Below are positions 47,191 through 60,660 of a stretch of DNA of 64,000 bases, in pieces. The stretch is taken from assembly GCA_902729315.2 (NCBI GenBank), contig LR746265.1:4940892-5004891 (forward strand), in the 5' to 3' direction. The DNA is from Spirodela intermedia. Its lineage: Eukaryota > Streptophyta > Magnoliopsida > Alismatales > Araceae. A program made the position numbers and the translations under genes. Every line of letters begins with the position of its first letter. Position 1 is the first letter of the stretch. The notes beneath the pieces are model-generated. The model worked only from the letters and a program-made list of their open reading frames with translations. It was not told the DNA's origin and searched no databases.

Positions 47191-50100
47191 ATAATTTTTA
47201 TAGGTCGTCAACGTTGTCGCTATGCTTGTTCTGTGTATCTAATGGTGTCTCCCTGCATGAGCAAAGTTATGGAGCAGAGCTGTTTGCACGTACTTGGTTA
47301 TGTGGCGTTCTATTGAAGTATTCCATCATTTGTCAAATAATTGTCAAATAAGAATATATTTCTTGTAAATTTACTCACTAATTACTTAACTAGAAGGACC
47401 TTTGTTGCTTATGAAACATTAATTCAGAATGGTTATTTCATGTACGTAGACAACGCAACCTTTCGTAGATTGTTCTATTTTTTTAATATCACCAGGTTAT
47501 CGTCATACAGTTAGCCCAACAAACGAAAGATCCAATGTGTCCTTGTAGACCAATCTAGTCTCATCCTTCCAATCGTATTCCCATGTTTATTAGATATTGA
47601 GAGTCGAGAATACCTCCTAGTGTCCTTCGAACGAAGGACATAAATTTTCGATTGTGCGAGAAATTTCATAAATTTAGGGTTGACGAAGTTGTAGGAAATG
47701 GACTGTCCTCATATTCGAAATGTTGTTGAAACAAAAGATTTTCTTGCAGACCAAGAAACTAAACCTTATACATTATTTATGATTTAAACAATAAGAAGGC
47801 GAACTTAACGAGAGTACTACAATAAGTCCCATGTCTATGCATTGCTATTTGATTTGAATGTAGGAAAACAAATTCCAAACAATTAATTTAAGCTTCCTTT
47901 CTATAGTGGACGAAATTATGATGTTATTCCCAATTTGATGAGGGAACACCTAGCTTTCTTCTTTAAGCAAATCAAGTACAAGATTGAAGGGAAAAACTAA
48001 ACAAGGTGACAAGGAAAGGAGGGCAAAGGGAGGGCGCAGCCCTATACGGTATGTTGAGGGCATACTAGAAATTTCACACGTGGTGACATTCGTATGAACA
48101 TGGACTCGAGATGTAACCCTTGAGGATGGAGTACAAGAAAACCTTGCTTCTCTAGTTGAACCAGGCACTATTAGCACAACAACGTAAATGCGCAAGTTGT
48201 GAATCTGATTTCCCTTCTGGTCTTGTTCGTTTGTTTATTTGTTGCATGTCTGTGATGTACGATTCAATAGTACTTTAGGTGAGACTTCTGGTACCTTTGC
48301 CACCAGTAGTTATATCATGAGGGAATAGCAGGCCTAATCCAAGGCCCAATTTGTCAAAACAATTTGGGCATGTTTCAGGTTCAATTTGAATTGACTGTTC
48401 ATATTTTAGCTAGACCCAATACCCTTGATCGTAAGAATAGCATATTGTAGTAGTGCACACGGTCGTTAGCTCAGCTGTTATCCACGAGCAGCATAGCAAC
48501 ATAGATCCCAATGAAGATTGATGCTCAAACGGGACCAATACATGGGTCCAGTGGGGTGAGATAAATAGAAGACTACGAATGACAATAGGGATTTTTTGGT
48601 TTATTTAATCGTATATTCTAGTATGTATCTCTCTTTCACCTACCAGAGTAATTTATTAAACATGTAACTTTAGTTTAAAGTGTATAAGAAATAGCTTAGT
48701 CATGTATGTACGCTCTTCTTATATGAGCACCTTCACTTCATCATGTTACTATGTGCCTTCATGCAATAGTACGCCGCATTAATGATAAATAGTTCTAGAT
48801 CTTCCTCAACTATCATTTATTAATTTTTTCATTAGTCTACATGAGTTGTGTTGGTTGATATGTTTTGTTGTTTAAATTGAGTTAAACTGTCATCATATTC
48901 TATAGTTTTTAAGGCATGGGACTAGAAATAAATTTTGAGAATTATATATACACCACTCATGTATATGGGAATTATATAAACATGAAGTAACATAATGATA
49001 ATTCAAAAGGAATGAAGATGTAATAGTGTTGTTGTAAAAAGGATAATGACCTCATCTATGGTGGATCGTGTACATATATATGGGAAAGGACCCAAGGACA
49101 GCGCAGTAAAATTTTCATAAAGGCTATGTACTAAAACGGGAAGTGTAAATAACAGCTAGATTAAATTATTGTAAAACTAAGTCCTCAAAATGATCATTTT
49201 AGAGTGTGATGTAGATGTTCTAGTGCTAGTCTTTTGCTGGATGTATATATTTTTAATGTCTTAAATGGTTCAATAATCAAGATAATTTTTTATGCTTTTT
49301 CAATAAAAAAAAAATACTTACTCAAGACATTATTAAAAAATTATATGACAATAATTATTTGATATAGAATCTAAATTATTGGTTAGTTCATGATGATTAT
49401 GTATCATTTTTAATACCATATAAAAATAGTATGAATTATGATATATCATGTCATATTTTTTAATCATTCATTTTATGAGGAATGCTAATATAAGAACCCT
49501 CCTACTTGGTCAAATGATTCACTCCCCTATTTTTCTTCCTCCTAGTTGAAGTTTACAGAACATTTGTGGTGCTACCAAGTCATGCATAAAGAGAACTATT
49601 TATTTTGTACATCTCATCCTTGTTTCAATGTTATTTTAACTATGTAGAGGGTGTAAAAGTAGTAGGTCACGACTCTAAGATGAGTTTTTGAAAAGTGTCA
49701 GTTTGTTTTATGTCCATCATGTGCCAATATTTGATAACTAGTACTAAGCATATCTTCTTCCACATCAAGTAATGTTGCTATCATGGACACTATCGTAGGC
49801 ATCTCGTCACTTGAGTAAGGTTGAATAGAGTGTGTAAGGGTAACTTGGTTAACCCACTTTTAGGGAGGTTCATCCTTTCCTCATTTCCGTTTTATACCTT
49901 TGTTTATGACTGATTTCAAGTACACAACTAGTCCAGCTCCCTTTGTAATACATATATGAAAAGATGACTTGGGGAGAGAGAATGTGAAAGAGAAAATTAA
50001 GGGCATGGAAAATGTTCTTCTATCTGGTGGTTGAAATTAGGAACATGGCTTCTCCTCTCCTTGCTGGTGGTTGGTATCTGTATTTTATGAACTCTACATA

Positions 50101-51539
50101 CTTATGTAATTTACTCCTAATTGACTATTGGATATGATCCCTTCCCTTTTTGGTGGTTGTGAGGCATGGTTGTCCTCTTTAGACTATATTAAATTTGTTG
50201 TATCATATTACAACTTATTTACCCTTCTTCATATCACTTATTATCTTGTAGACATTCTGTCTTATTACTCCCTTCTCTTTGTTCTGCGATCAGATCTCTT
50301 CAAGGCCCATTAAGTCTTAAATGTGGTCTCTTTCCCTAACATAATGAAATATTGAGGATCAAATCCTGATAAGTCATGAAGATTTCAATAAGTGTAGTAA
50401 TTTTTAGTGTATTATTTGGTGGCTGAGTTTCAATATTGCCTATAAGATATTATGAGGATAGTTGAAAGAATTGCAAAGATCATGAGTACAACAGTGCAAT
50501 GACACACCTTTTGTACAAAAATATGAGGGATGTAAGATTTTGTAAACTTTATGAGAAGATGATGTTGAGATAACAGCTCATCAGGAAGCCACAAAAATAA
50601 TTTCAAAATATTTACAGCTCTTGCTGGATTTAGATTTTTTTAGGTGAATTAAATTTTCTTTGGGATAAATTATTTATTTGTTTATATGCTTGCTTGACAT
50701 TGAAACATTTGGAATGTCCAGGGCCATCACCATACATAATCTTTGGTGATATAATCAAAACCATAATAACAAGAAAAGTTTTAGGTGTTTACTTTTGCTG
50801 TTTGTATTCAAAATTTTCATGTCAAAATGTTGACATATATGTCTTGGTATGTAGTCACTTCTATGGCTCTATAATAATCTACAGGAGCATAACTTAAGGC
50901 AAGATTCAGATGTGTAGCTACTTACTCTTGCATTAATCATTACTGAAAAATGAAGTCAATTGTACTAGCGTTTATTGACTTCAAATGGTCAGAATATTGG
51001 CCAGGTGCTTCACAGCATTTGTAATGGATAACTAAAGACTCCACCATGTTGTAAATCATTATTTTAGTAGTTTTCCTTAAAACAAGGCAATATGAATAGC
51101 TTAGTTAAATATAAATGAATATTATTCTCGTTGCCAATTAATAATGAGCCAAAACGTGTGGTTTTTTCTTTTTTTCATTGCTTTTTTTTTGTTTGTTGAT
51201 TGAGTACAGTTATTGGAGAGGCTTTAAATGCATGACGCAATTTTCAATGTGCTCCTATTGAAAGTTCAAGTGAAGCTACGTGCTTACTTATATATCTAAT
51301 CAAGTCGTTGAAAACTTGTTTTCAATGAAACTCAAACCACAAGTACGGGGTTTCAAGATGAGTTGAAACGCAATAGTTGATTTCTGTTAACAATGAAACT
51401 CAAACCACAAGTACGGGGTTTCAAGATGAGTTGAAAAGGCAACTACAAGTAAAGATACCCTGCAATTAAAACCTCTGATCATCGAAAAATATATCAATTC
51501 TAACTGTCTGGCTAACCTTATAGGCTGGTTGGTGAGGAG
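47191..51539. other. AT-rich spacer
   Basis: No gene recognised. Only short low-quality open frames. A two-copy 46-bp repeat is listed separately. Confidence 0.5.
51323..51436. repeat. two-copy direct repeat, period 68 bp
   Basis: A 46-bp unit starting CAATGAAACTCAAACC and ending GAGTTGAAA occurs at 51323-51368 and 51391-51436, identical by eye. The 22 bp between are unrelated to the sequence after the second copy. Confidence 0.85.
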
Positions 51540-52400
51540 CGAAGTAGAAGGAGCTTACGACCCCGTCAATAGCACACCGGCCGAGCCCGTTTAGGAGGAG
51601 ATTTTCTTTGTTATTAATTTAAACATTTATTTTTGTTTCTGAACTCTATTAATACGCTCGTAATCCTAATACGAGAGCAGAGAAGAGATTAGTTCGAGGT
51701 TTACTTCTTTCGCTCCGCAAGGAGAACCCATGAGGGTCACCTATCCATCGCCAACGCCGTCATTTCTCGCCAGCACCACCCGCTGCCACCTTCCACCCCG
51801 TTCTTCCCGCCGCCGTCCGCCGTCACCATCCGCGACTGCTGACACCTTCCCTATCTTCACCTCCGCCGTCCGCCGCCACCATACGCCCGTCTTCGCCGTT
51901 GCCACCATCCTTGGCACTGCCTCCGCCCGTTGCGCCTATTCCGCTGCCGACGCCGCCTTCCTTTCCTCCGCCATGCATGACCCATTCGTGATTTTCCCCC
52001 CATTTTTGGCCCACCGGTTAGGTTTAAAGGCCACCGGTTCGTGGTACCGCGAACCGCAGGCCTGAACCGGACCAGCTCAGCCTTAGCCAATCGCCCCACC
52101 GTCTGATCCGAGCTAACCGGCTTGACCGCCTGGTCTGAACGCAACTGTGTCCCGGTCCGAACCATCTCGGCTCCCTGGTTCAAACCAGCTCCTCCTACTG
52201 GTCATGTTTCTGCCAGACCAGCTGGTCCGTACCCGCCGATCCACTGGTTCGAGCCAGTCCACGCGATCGACCCGTTTAGCTCGGTCAATGTAAGGTCAAC
52301 GGTCAACATAAAGTCAATTCTTCACCAGTGGGTTTGGAATTCAACTCATGCTCCTCCACCATGCCATTGCCCCTTCTGGTGGCAAGGTTTTCTCTAAGTA
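51540..52400. other. GC-rich island, possible retroelement leader fragment
   Basis: The 51730-52065 part is rich in CCGCC and CGTC words and resembles 15240-15540 in composition and in words such as CTCGCCAGC. It is followed by repeated GGTCTGAAC/GGTTCGAAC-like words (52050-52260). One 111-codon frame starts at 51730 but looks compositional. No retroelement protein motif was found. Confidence 0.35.
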
Positions 52401-53501
52401 CTCTTCATACTAAATTTGAACATTTTGTTCATTTATTTGCAATATTACAATCTTGTGATCCATAGAATACTCCACTTATTTTCATAGTTGGTGGTTAGTG
52501 ACGAGTGATAACTGATTTGATTTATATCTTATCAACTTATTGATTGTGGAGCACTCTAATCATTTGGTGATTTTTTAAATATATGGGAAATCACTTGGTT
52601 TTGCTGTAGTTAATCTTCTTAATCTTAGAACTTGGCAAGAATCGAGTTTAAATTATTTGTCTAGGATAGTTTAGTCATTTTCATCATCTAGTCCTGCATC
52701 GGTAGTTGTCTAGTATTAATCAATGCCTAGAAAGATGGTCAAGGTATACTTGACAGAAAAGTTTGGCTTATGTTGATGTTGCTCATCAATGGTAGTCTTG
52801 TGAACTCCAGATGTGGCCCCACTTAGCAAGGAGTTAGAAAGGGTTACAAGATTGATCTTATACCATGTTGACATAGAGAGAGAACACGATGACAGCAAGA
52901 TACGGAGAAGGAATGAAAGGCAACACATAGCCAAGCCCGGTATTGCAGGTTATATAATATTACAAAGGCCAAAAGGTAGCAGGCCCATAAACATAGTAAG
53001 GATCCAAAACATGGAAAGTCCATAAAAAGTGTCCTAACCTCATTAACAAAGATATGGAAAAGCCCAAATTACGACAAGAATGCGCTTCTTCAGGTTGTCA
53101 AGAAAGCGAATATTCTAGATAGAGCATCATACAGTCAACTGAGATGGGAGAGCAAAGCACTCAATAATGGGTCATAACGATTCCACAGGGTCGTGCACTG
53201 ATAGTTACCAGAGGAGAATAAACAATAAAAATGAAGGAACATCAAAGCCAAGTTAGTTGGCCCAACAAGCGAACGCAACGGGAACACGCTTGCTACTGTC
53301 TTTTAGATGAACGCGGAAGGCCCCAGCTAGACAAACAAAACTTGGTTTGGAGTCTCAATCCAAGCTTATATTTACCCTCCCTCTCCCCCTCTCTCCCACT
53401 CTCCCTCCTCTCCCTTTCCCCCTCTCTCCTGCTTCTCTCCCTCTCTTGCCCTCTCTTTCTCTTCCTTTCCCACTCTCTTTCGGTGTCTTATACGTAAAGC
53501 G
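52401..53501. other. spacer with CT-rich tract
   Basis: AT-rich, then a CT-rich run at 53377-53485 just before the left edge of duplication unit B. No gene recognised. Confidence 0.5.
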
Positions 53502-54686
53502 AAAACAAATTAATTTTTTTATCCAATATTTATTATATCCTAAAAAATAAAATAAAATAATATTCATATTTAAATTTAAATTCTCATAATTAGGTTATTA
53601 AAGCATAATCACTGCCTTTCTCAGAGCCAGTATTTACTGGTGGGCCAACAGAAAAATTCCGGGTCGAAATATGGCTTTCAAATTCAGTTCCGAATTAGCA
53701 GATACTGCCAGAGGGAGTGGCGATGACATCTGCAAAAAGGAGGAGATTCATAAAAGGGCAGAGGTATGATAATGTGAAACCCCAGATTATAAGAAAATAA
53801 TTATAGTCATTCACACGGATCAGGATGGATCTGCTTAAAGCCAAGAAGAGAGGCAAGGCCTAAGGCCAGCGCCGACAGCTGAGCAGCCACCCACTCAGAT
53901 ATGCATTGCCAAATTTTACTGAGAAAACCATGGGACCCACAAGCTCTCAGAATGTGAATGGCGGATATATTGGAAGAATGTACACGCCACGGGGTCGTCT
54001 GAAGTTCATATAAGACGAGATGAACTTCTTCCATCGGGAAGACCCGAGATATTTCATGGGCGATTTGGCCTCGGTCAAACTAACCGTTAGAAATAACAAG
54101 AACCGTGAGGGGAAAGATAAAGCCGCACACTTGTGCAACTGGATGTGTCGGTGTTTAACGCGCCGACTTCTGCGGATCGTTGACATTTAGTCGATCGGTT
54201 CCTTGTTTGAAGCTTTTCACGCGGTTGAGATCCCCTCTCGACAAACTGGGAATCTCCTACCACACGCCAGTCAGTTTTCAAAGGATGATTTGGATTTCGG
54301 AATACAGTAACCTCCACTGGTTAAGCCCATGCATGGCGACGTTGCACCGACTTTCCGGGGAGGCCTCATCTCCATCGACAACGGCTGTCCATTTGAATTA
54401 AAGTAGACTAGGAATACGCCTCACCCCCCCCTTCATCGATATCCTTCCCTCTGAAACGCCAGTAATATACACAGCTAATGGCTCTTACTTTACAGGGTGG
54501 TGCCTGGGTTGTGTTCAAAACGGTGTTAAATAAGGAGAAAAAACGTGGGAATCAGAGGAACACCACGCCTTTAAAATGGAGGGATGACCCCTCCTTTTAG
54601 TGCACAACCAAATCTTTGAGAACTCTAGAGATTTCAGGTGCGTCGTTGGCGTGTGGTGAGACTCATTCTCTGTCTAGGAAGAGAAA

Positions 54687-56038
54687 ATGGGTTTTAGAGA
54701 AGCGGAGGCTCTTTTGTTGACACTTGTGCTGGGTCTGTGTGTGACCCAGCTTGAAGCTCAGCTTCAAGTAGGGTTGTATCGTAGTTCTTGCCCTAATGCG
54801 GAGAAAATCGTGACAGAGGAGGTGGTGAAGGCACTGGTGACGCATCCGGGTCTGCCTGCTGGTCTATTGAGGTTGCATTTTCACGACTGCTTTGTCAGGG
54901 TAACTTTTCCACCTCTTAATTCAACACACAAAGCTTTTTATCAACACATGGAACCTGCAAGACGCGCGTGATCGTATTATTATACAACATTCAATAGTTC
55001 GTTTTTCTTACTTTGATGTTCTCTGGGAACCTTGCTCTGTCAAAGGGTTGCGATGGCTCGGTCCTTCTCGACTCCACTCCAGGTAGTACTGCGGAGAAGG
55101 ATTCCCCAATCAACAAAAGTCTTGAAGGCTACGATGTCGTTGATAACGCTAAAACCAGACTGGAGGCAGTTTGCCCAGGCATCGTCTCTTGTGCCGACAT
55201 TGTTGCCTTCGCCGCCAGAGACAGCGTCAAACTGGTAACCTTTCTGAGCAAAGGATTCATGAACCGTTCACTCACTGGTCTGTTTGTTCTATAACTGTTT
55301 GAGGTAATCATACTTTCACAATCTTGGGCAGAGCAAAGGAATTCCCTACGATGTTCCAGCCGGAAGAAGGGACGGTAGGGTTTCCTTGAGCTCGGAGACA
55401 TTCACAAATTTGCCTCCACCCACCTTCAACCTCGATCAGCTAACTCAGAATTTCGCCAGCAAGGGCCTGACCCAAGAGGACATGGTCATACTCTCCGGTG
55501 CGTTTTGGATTCAGAGCTCGCTGCGGAAGCTTATCCTCTTCCATCTCAATTATCTCCTCCAGAACTAAATTTTGTCGAGAACATGCCTGATTGTCATCCT
55601 CACTAAGACTTCTATTTTGTATAATCAGGAGCTCACACGATTGGCGATGCTCGCTGCTCCTCCATCACTAGTAGGCTTTACAACTTCAACTCCACCGGGA
55701 AGGCGGACCCGAGCTTGGATCCAGCCTATGCGGCCAAACTGAAGAAGAAGTGTCCGCCGAACAGCGTTAATAGTAACCGAGGAGTGGATATGGATCCTCC
55801 CAGCCCCACCATTATCGACTCGAGCTACTACAGGAACCTCCTCGTCAACCGCGGGTTATTCACGTCCGATCAGACCCTCATGTCTAGCCCGGTGACGGCA
55901 TCACAGGTGAGGAAGAGCGCCTTTAATGACTTACTCTTCAAGAAGAACTTCGGGGCCGCTATGGTGAAGTTGGGTGGGGTTCAGGTCCTCACCGGAACCA
56001 ACGGGGAGATCCGCAAGAAATGCAACGTCATTAACTGA
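54687..56038 (+). CDS. class III peroxidase, intact (PRX-C)
   Basis: Paralogue of PRX-B, 325 residues in exons 54687-54899, 55046-55234, 55332-55497 and 55629-56038, with the same splice phases. Signal peptide, distal [19 protein letters not shown], proximal His in SGAHTIG and eight Cys are all present. It differs from PRX-B at 19 residues: 4 in exon 1 (including Phe to Leu and Asp to Gly before the distal His), 1 in exon 2, none in exon 3, and 14 in exon 4. AATAAA at 56208-56213 is a plausible polyadenylation signal. Function is otherwise as for PRX-B; the specific substrate is unknown. Confidence 0.95.
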
Positions 56039-59000
56039 TGATCTTGCGCTCGGTACGTGTGTCTCTTGTCGTGGATGTTGCTAAATATTTGTGTCACTGT
56101 TTTTCTTGTGTTTTCATGAACAAATGTTCAAGCGTACTATACAGAAGGTTGTCGACGTACTTCGATGATCTGTTCATGAAACCTTTGTAATGTAATCCTT
56201 GTTGAAAAATAAAAAAATAAATATTTATTCCTGACATTGCAGTAGTTTCATTCTAGATGTGCCATCGATTATGACGGCGTCGGCTCTTATATCGCCTGCT
56301 GAATCACATGGCATGTTATTTTCTGTCGCTCGATGCTCTTAGGATTTAGAGATCGCTAGAGGAGAATCTATTTCCATGAAAATGGAGTCCAAATTCTTCG
56401 TCAACTGGAACCAAATTCTCTACTGTATGGAGTACTATTGATTTATGATAATTTGATCGAGATTCAAACGAAGCACCACTGATGTGGAGATCGTTGATGA
56501 TGAAGACGAAGGATTTTGAGCGATGGAAGGGTATCCAGGTGATGTGGCCGGATATGCCAAGAGGTCTATTGCGTCCGATCCGCGCGGGGTGTCATGGACA
56601 ATTGAATATTATTAAAGGTCACGAGTTTGGTAAAGCCGGTAAATATAATTCGTCATGGCTATAGATTATCGTATAGGGTAAATTCTTGAATAACAGAAAG
56701 GCTCTTCATACAGATCGTGAACTTCCGGACAAATATCCAACCGAATGCGATTGTGGGCCTCAAAAGTTAAAAATGTCTACCTATATGCTTGTTGCCGGTC
56801 GAATAAATTAAAGAAAAGTTTAGTATACAACATTAACCATTTCATAAACTATCAAACTCGAAATCTGTAATCTGGATCATAATCAGTCCACGGTATTCGT
56901 CATTCTAGTTCTGATCCGTCTTCCATATCCTTCTTCAAGCACAGAAAAACAATGTCACAATTGAGAGCACTTGAAACCTAGTAAACACGGATTATCTTTC
57001 AATTCTTAGGTTCATCAATCTGGAGCTAATAATAAAACCAGGGATAAGAATGCACATCACAAGTTCTTTACTTTTCTTTCGTGATCTGTCAAGTGAGTCA
57101 GCATGGGTCCCTCGTCCTCTAATCCTTTTGTGGTTGGATAGTTATACGAATCAAAGAATCTGGGTTATGTCGGGTTATAACACAAACTCTGATGAAGATA
57201 AAGAAATTTTTTGGAGACATGACTTGACTGGATATGTTCGAGTCGACATTAAGATCCAATGCCTTACATGGAGTTCTGTAAGCTTTGAAAATAATATTTC
57301 AAGGGGATACCATCACTTATATTTACTTATTTATCGAGATAAAAAATATTTAATGTCTTAACTATTTATCGCAACAAAGGCTACTAAAATGAAGGTGAAA
57401 TAAAGACCCAGTACAAACATTTCGATAATATGAATAATTTATCAGAGTAATGGTATATTTTGACATTTATTGTATAATATTGTAAGCTTAATCCAAATTG
57501 TAAAGGTATCACAGGTTAGTTTAAATTCAAATTACACGGAATTTAAATGCTTATCAACTTAATTGCAAAGGAGTTAGTTGACAGTTCGTACAAATTTATT
57601 TAGTATCCTAGAAACGACCGCTTTAATTACTCTTTTACGTTTCAAGTACTATAAATGTGCACGTGGGACCTGGTGTTTTCTTTTTTATGTTATCTTAATT
57701 CTTCTTTGCATGATTGCCAGAGACGTTTGACTTTGTCTTTAAATAGAGCCGTCCCCTTCCGGAATCGCGGAATTTATTATCCCAGCTTTCTCCACATGCT
57801 ATTATGACCTCTCCTCGCTCCACGCCAATCTTATCGGCGGGACGCCCATTGGATGGTCCCAAGCGTCGCTTAGTTTCAGGTATTTTACGTGCACCAATGG
57901 GAGATCCAAACATCGCCGAGCTCATCACGATAAAGCATACATATACCCCGATTTGATTTTGTTCTGGGGAAACTATGGATATGCATAGATAAATAAAATA
58001 TGAAAGCTATTTACAACGAAATGGGTTGAACAGTCTTTAAAATCATACTCAGATTGATGGCGTAGCTGCGAGAGGCGGCGTACATATGCTTTCCTGTTCA
58101 GTTTCCGCTCAAATGGATATCTGCTTTTATGCCCACCATTACATAAAAACATTTTTTAAATTTTGTTATGTAATAATTATTAGCGGGTAATATTTTATCT
58201 TCGCCAATGCATTACAAACACGACATTTAGAGAATTTCGGTTTCACGTTTATATTTTTACCAGTGTAGGTGCTTATAGATTATTCATCATTTGAAAGTAA
58301 AAGTGACGATGACTGTGCTGGCAACAAACAAGAATAGAAACAAGAAGAAAATGTAGGACTCTAATGCGAAGTCATTGGCATAATAGGATTTCATGGGTCC
58401 TGAGACTATATGGATTTTCCTCGACACCATACCATCATTCCTTCAGATAATAGAGTCAAGTCGGTCATCTATATCTAGTCAGTGTTTAGGTGTGAGTATT
58501 ATGATCATGCTCAGTTCTTCAAGAATTGGTAATTATAAACTAAAAAAATATTTTAGGTCCGATAAGAAGTTATGGTTGATAATAGTATATTAAAAAATAT
58601 CACTCCTATGAAAGGACTTGACGTCGGTGGAGCCGGACCTCTGATTATCACTCAGTCCAAGCAGCTGTTGTCTCATACAAACTTTCATATTTTTCTCTAG
58701 GAGATTGGCTTTTGCAGATAAATATCCAGTTACTCCATATTTTATTCGAATACACTGATAATAAAAAAGTATCCGAAATACTTATTTTCATGAATTACTT
58801 TGAGCTTATGTTCACAATTCCTCATGATGAAAAGTTCCCAATAATGAGTTCTTCGAGCACTATGATCTACCTGTACGAAAGGAGTTATTGGGACAAATCC
58901 AGTTTTATCTGCATTTTGTTGGGAATTGTATATTATATCATATTGGGTTTAGGAATAAGTAAATTTACGTTTAAGTAGACATATTCGCTGATTTCATTTT

Positions 59001-60208
59001 CAGCTGTAGAAATGTGATGTTGCACTGCTCCATGTGTTCAAGCATGCTGCTGTTTTCATATTACTGCATTGGACCGGTTAGTATACATGATCCATCATAT
59101 CCGCACGTAAAAGATCTGCAGCAGGATCTTGTCTCCTGGCCGCCGCGTATATTCTTGGCCGAGAAAGTTATAATCCGGGAAGGAGAGATGGGCACGATCA
59201 CGGGCCATGCATCGCCCTCAATCACGTACAAACGGACGGCCTTTTCTGCGAGCTTGGCACGCACCTGCGTACCTAGGCATAGCCGGCGCATGCTGCGCGC
59301 TGCCCTCGACTGGAAGATCCCTAACGGGCCCATCCATTTGTCGACATACCAATGCTAACAGTCGGCATTTCTCACTGGCCGCAGTAAATAGATCGGAGAG
59401 AGAAAGAGGAAGAGGTAGGTAGGGAGGGAGGGAGGGAGAGAGAGAGAGCGAGAGAGCAAACAAGACGGACTGAACTTTGTTCGGTGGCACATTTCCAGCT
59501 CCCTGGGAAACCGTCGCCTTGCACAGGGACTTTACATTGTGCAGCTGAACAGACTAAGTCGGCTGTCATAAACACGGATGATAGATGCGTAGGAGATACA
59601 AATCCTGTTGTTCGAAAGCCATCCGTATGATGCCTGCGACAAAGACGGTGAAGAGTTCGTCGAAATCTGGCGGGGTCAAACCCTGTCATATCATTCAAAG
59701 TCTCTAGGAAAGGAAAGAGTAGCACTCACGCAACGTAAAGTCACCTACCACGCTCTTTAGTGGTCAACTTATGGGAAAAGGCCGTGATTCCACGATCGCT
59801 TTCGACCTTTTTTCTAATGGTCGAGATCTGTTTTTGTTTGAAGTCTGGCCTTTCCGCGTTCTCGCCCACCCCCGAACGCGCACCATCCGCGACGATTTAC
59901 TTTGTTTTGGCGGGCTCCGGTTTACCGAAAGATGCTGATTTCCAGGTAGCAGGCATGGGAACGCCGCTTACGTCATAACCACAGCCGATAAATACTGTTC
60001 ATTCCCTTCCGCAGATTCATGGTTCCCTGTCCCATGATCTCTGTGGCATCCAGCAGATAGCCTGTGCAGTTTTGACCGAGTCAGACCAGATCGTTGAATG
60101 AGGGAAAAAGAAAATCTACGGATTACAAGGTATATATCTAGTCCGTATCCTATAACTAGGTCTCGAAGGCTGTGATAGAGAATGCACAACAAGAGTCGTG
60201 AAGTCCCG
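56039..60208. other. spacer downstream of PRX-C
   Basis: Copy of 32227-36388, exact from 56582 on. It carries the same GA-rich tract (59405-59460) and the same weak 50-codon frame (57804-57956). Confidence 0.5.
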
Positions 60209-60660
60209 ATGGATTTGAAAAGTAGCACACTCTGGGTCCTTGTGCTTGGATTGTGCACGACGTCTCCGCTATAATCTCAGCTTAAAGTAGGGTTATAAAA
60301 GAGCACTTGCCCTCATGCCGAGACGATAGTGAGAGAGGAAGTCAACAAGGCCTCCAGATGCCGCAATGGGCTGCTGCCGGATTTCGGCGTGTGTATTTCC
60401 ATGATTGCTGTGTTAGGGTAAGCATGGTACTAGTCATCATCACTGTTCCTAGCTCAGGTAGAATGATCCTAGGCACAGCTGTCGATTCTCTCAAAAATCA
60501 TAATTTTCACTGTTCTAGGTTGGGATGGTTTGATCCTCATCGACTCTACCATGAGCAACACTGCGGATAAGGTATCGCCCATTTACAACCCTAGCTTAGA
60601 AGTCTTCAATGTCATCGGCAACTTAAAAACAAGGTTGGAGACCTGGTTTGTACATGTGAT
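60209..60660 (+). pseudogene. peroxidase pseudogene psiPRX-3 (identical to psiPRX-1)
   Basis: Exon 1 at 60209-60417 and exon 2 from 60519, with the same two stops, frameshift and Cys-to-Trp change as psiPRX-1 and no visible difference from it. Exons 3 and 4 are absent. Confidence 0.9.

Noticed and set aside
48460-48530. tRNA-like start GGTCGTTAGCTCAG
   Set aside because: No matching B box, anticodon arm or acceptor pairing follows.
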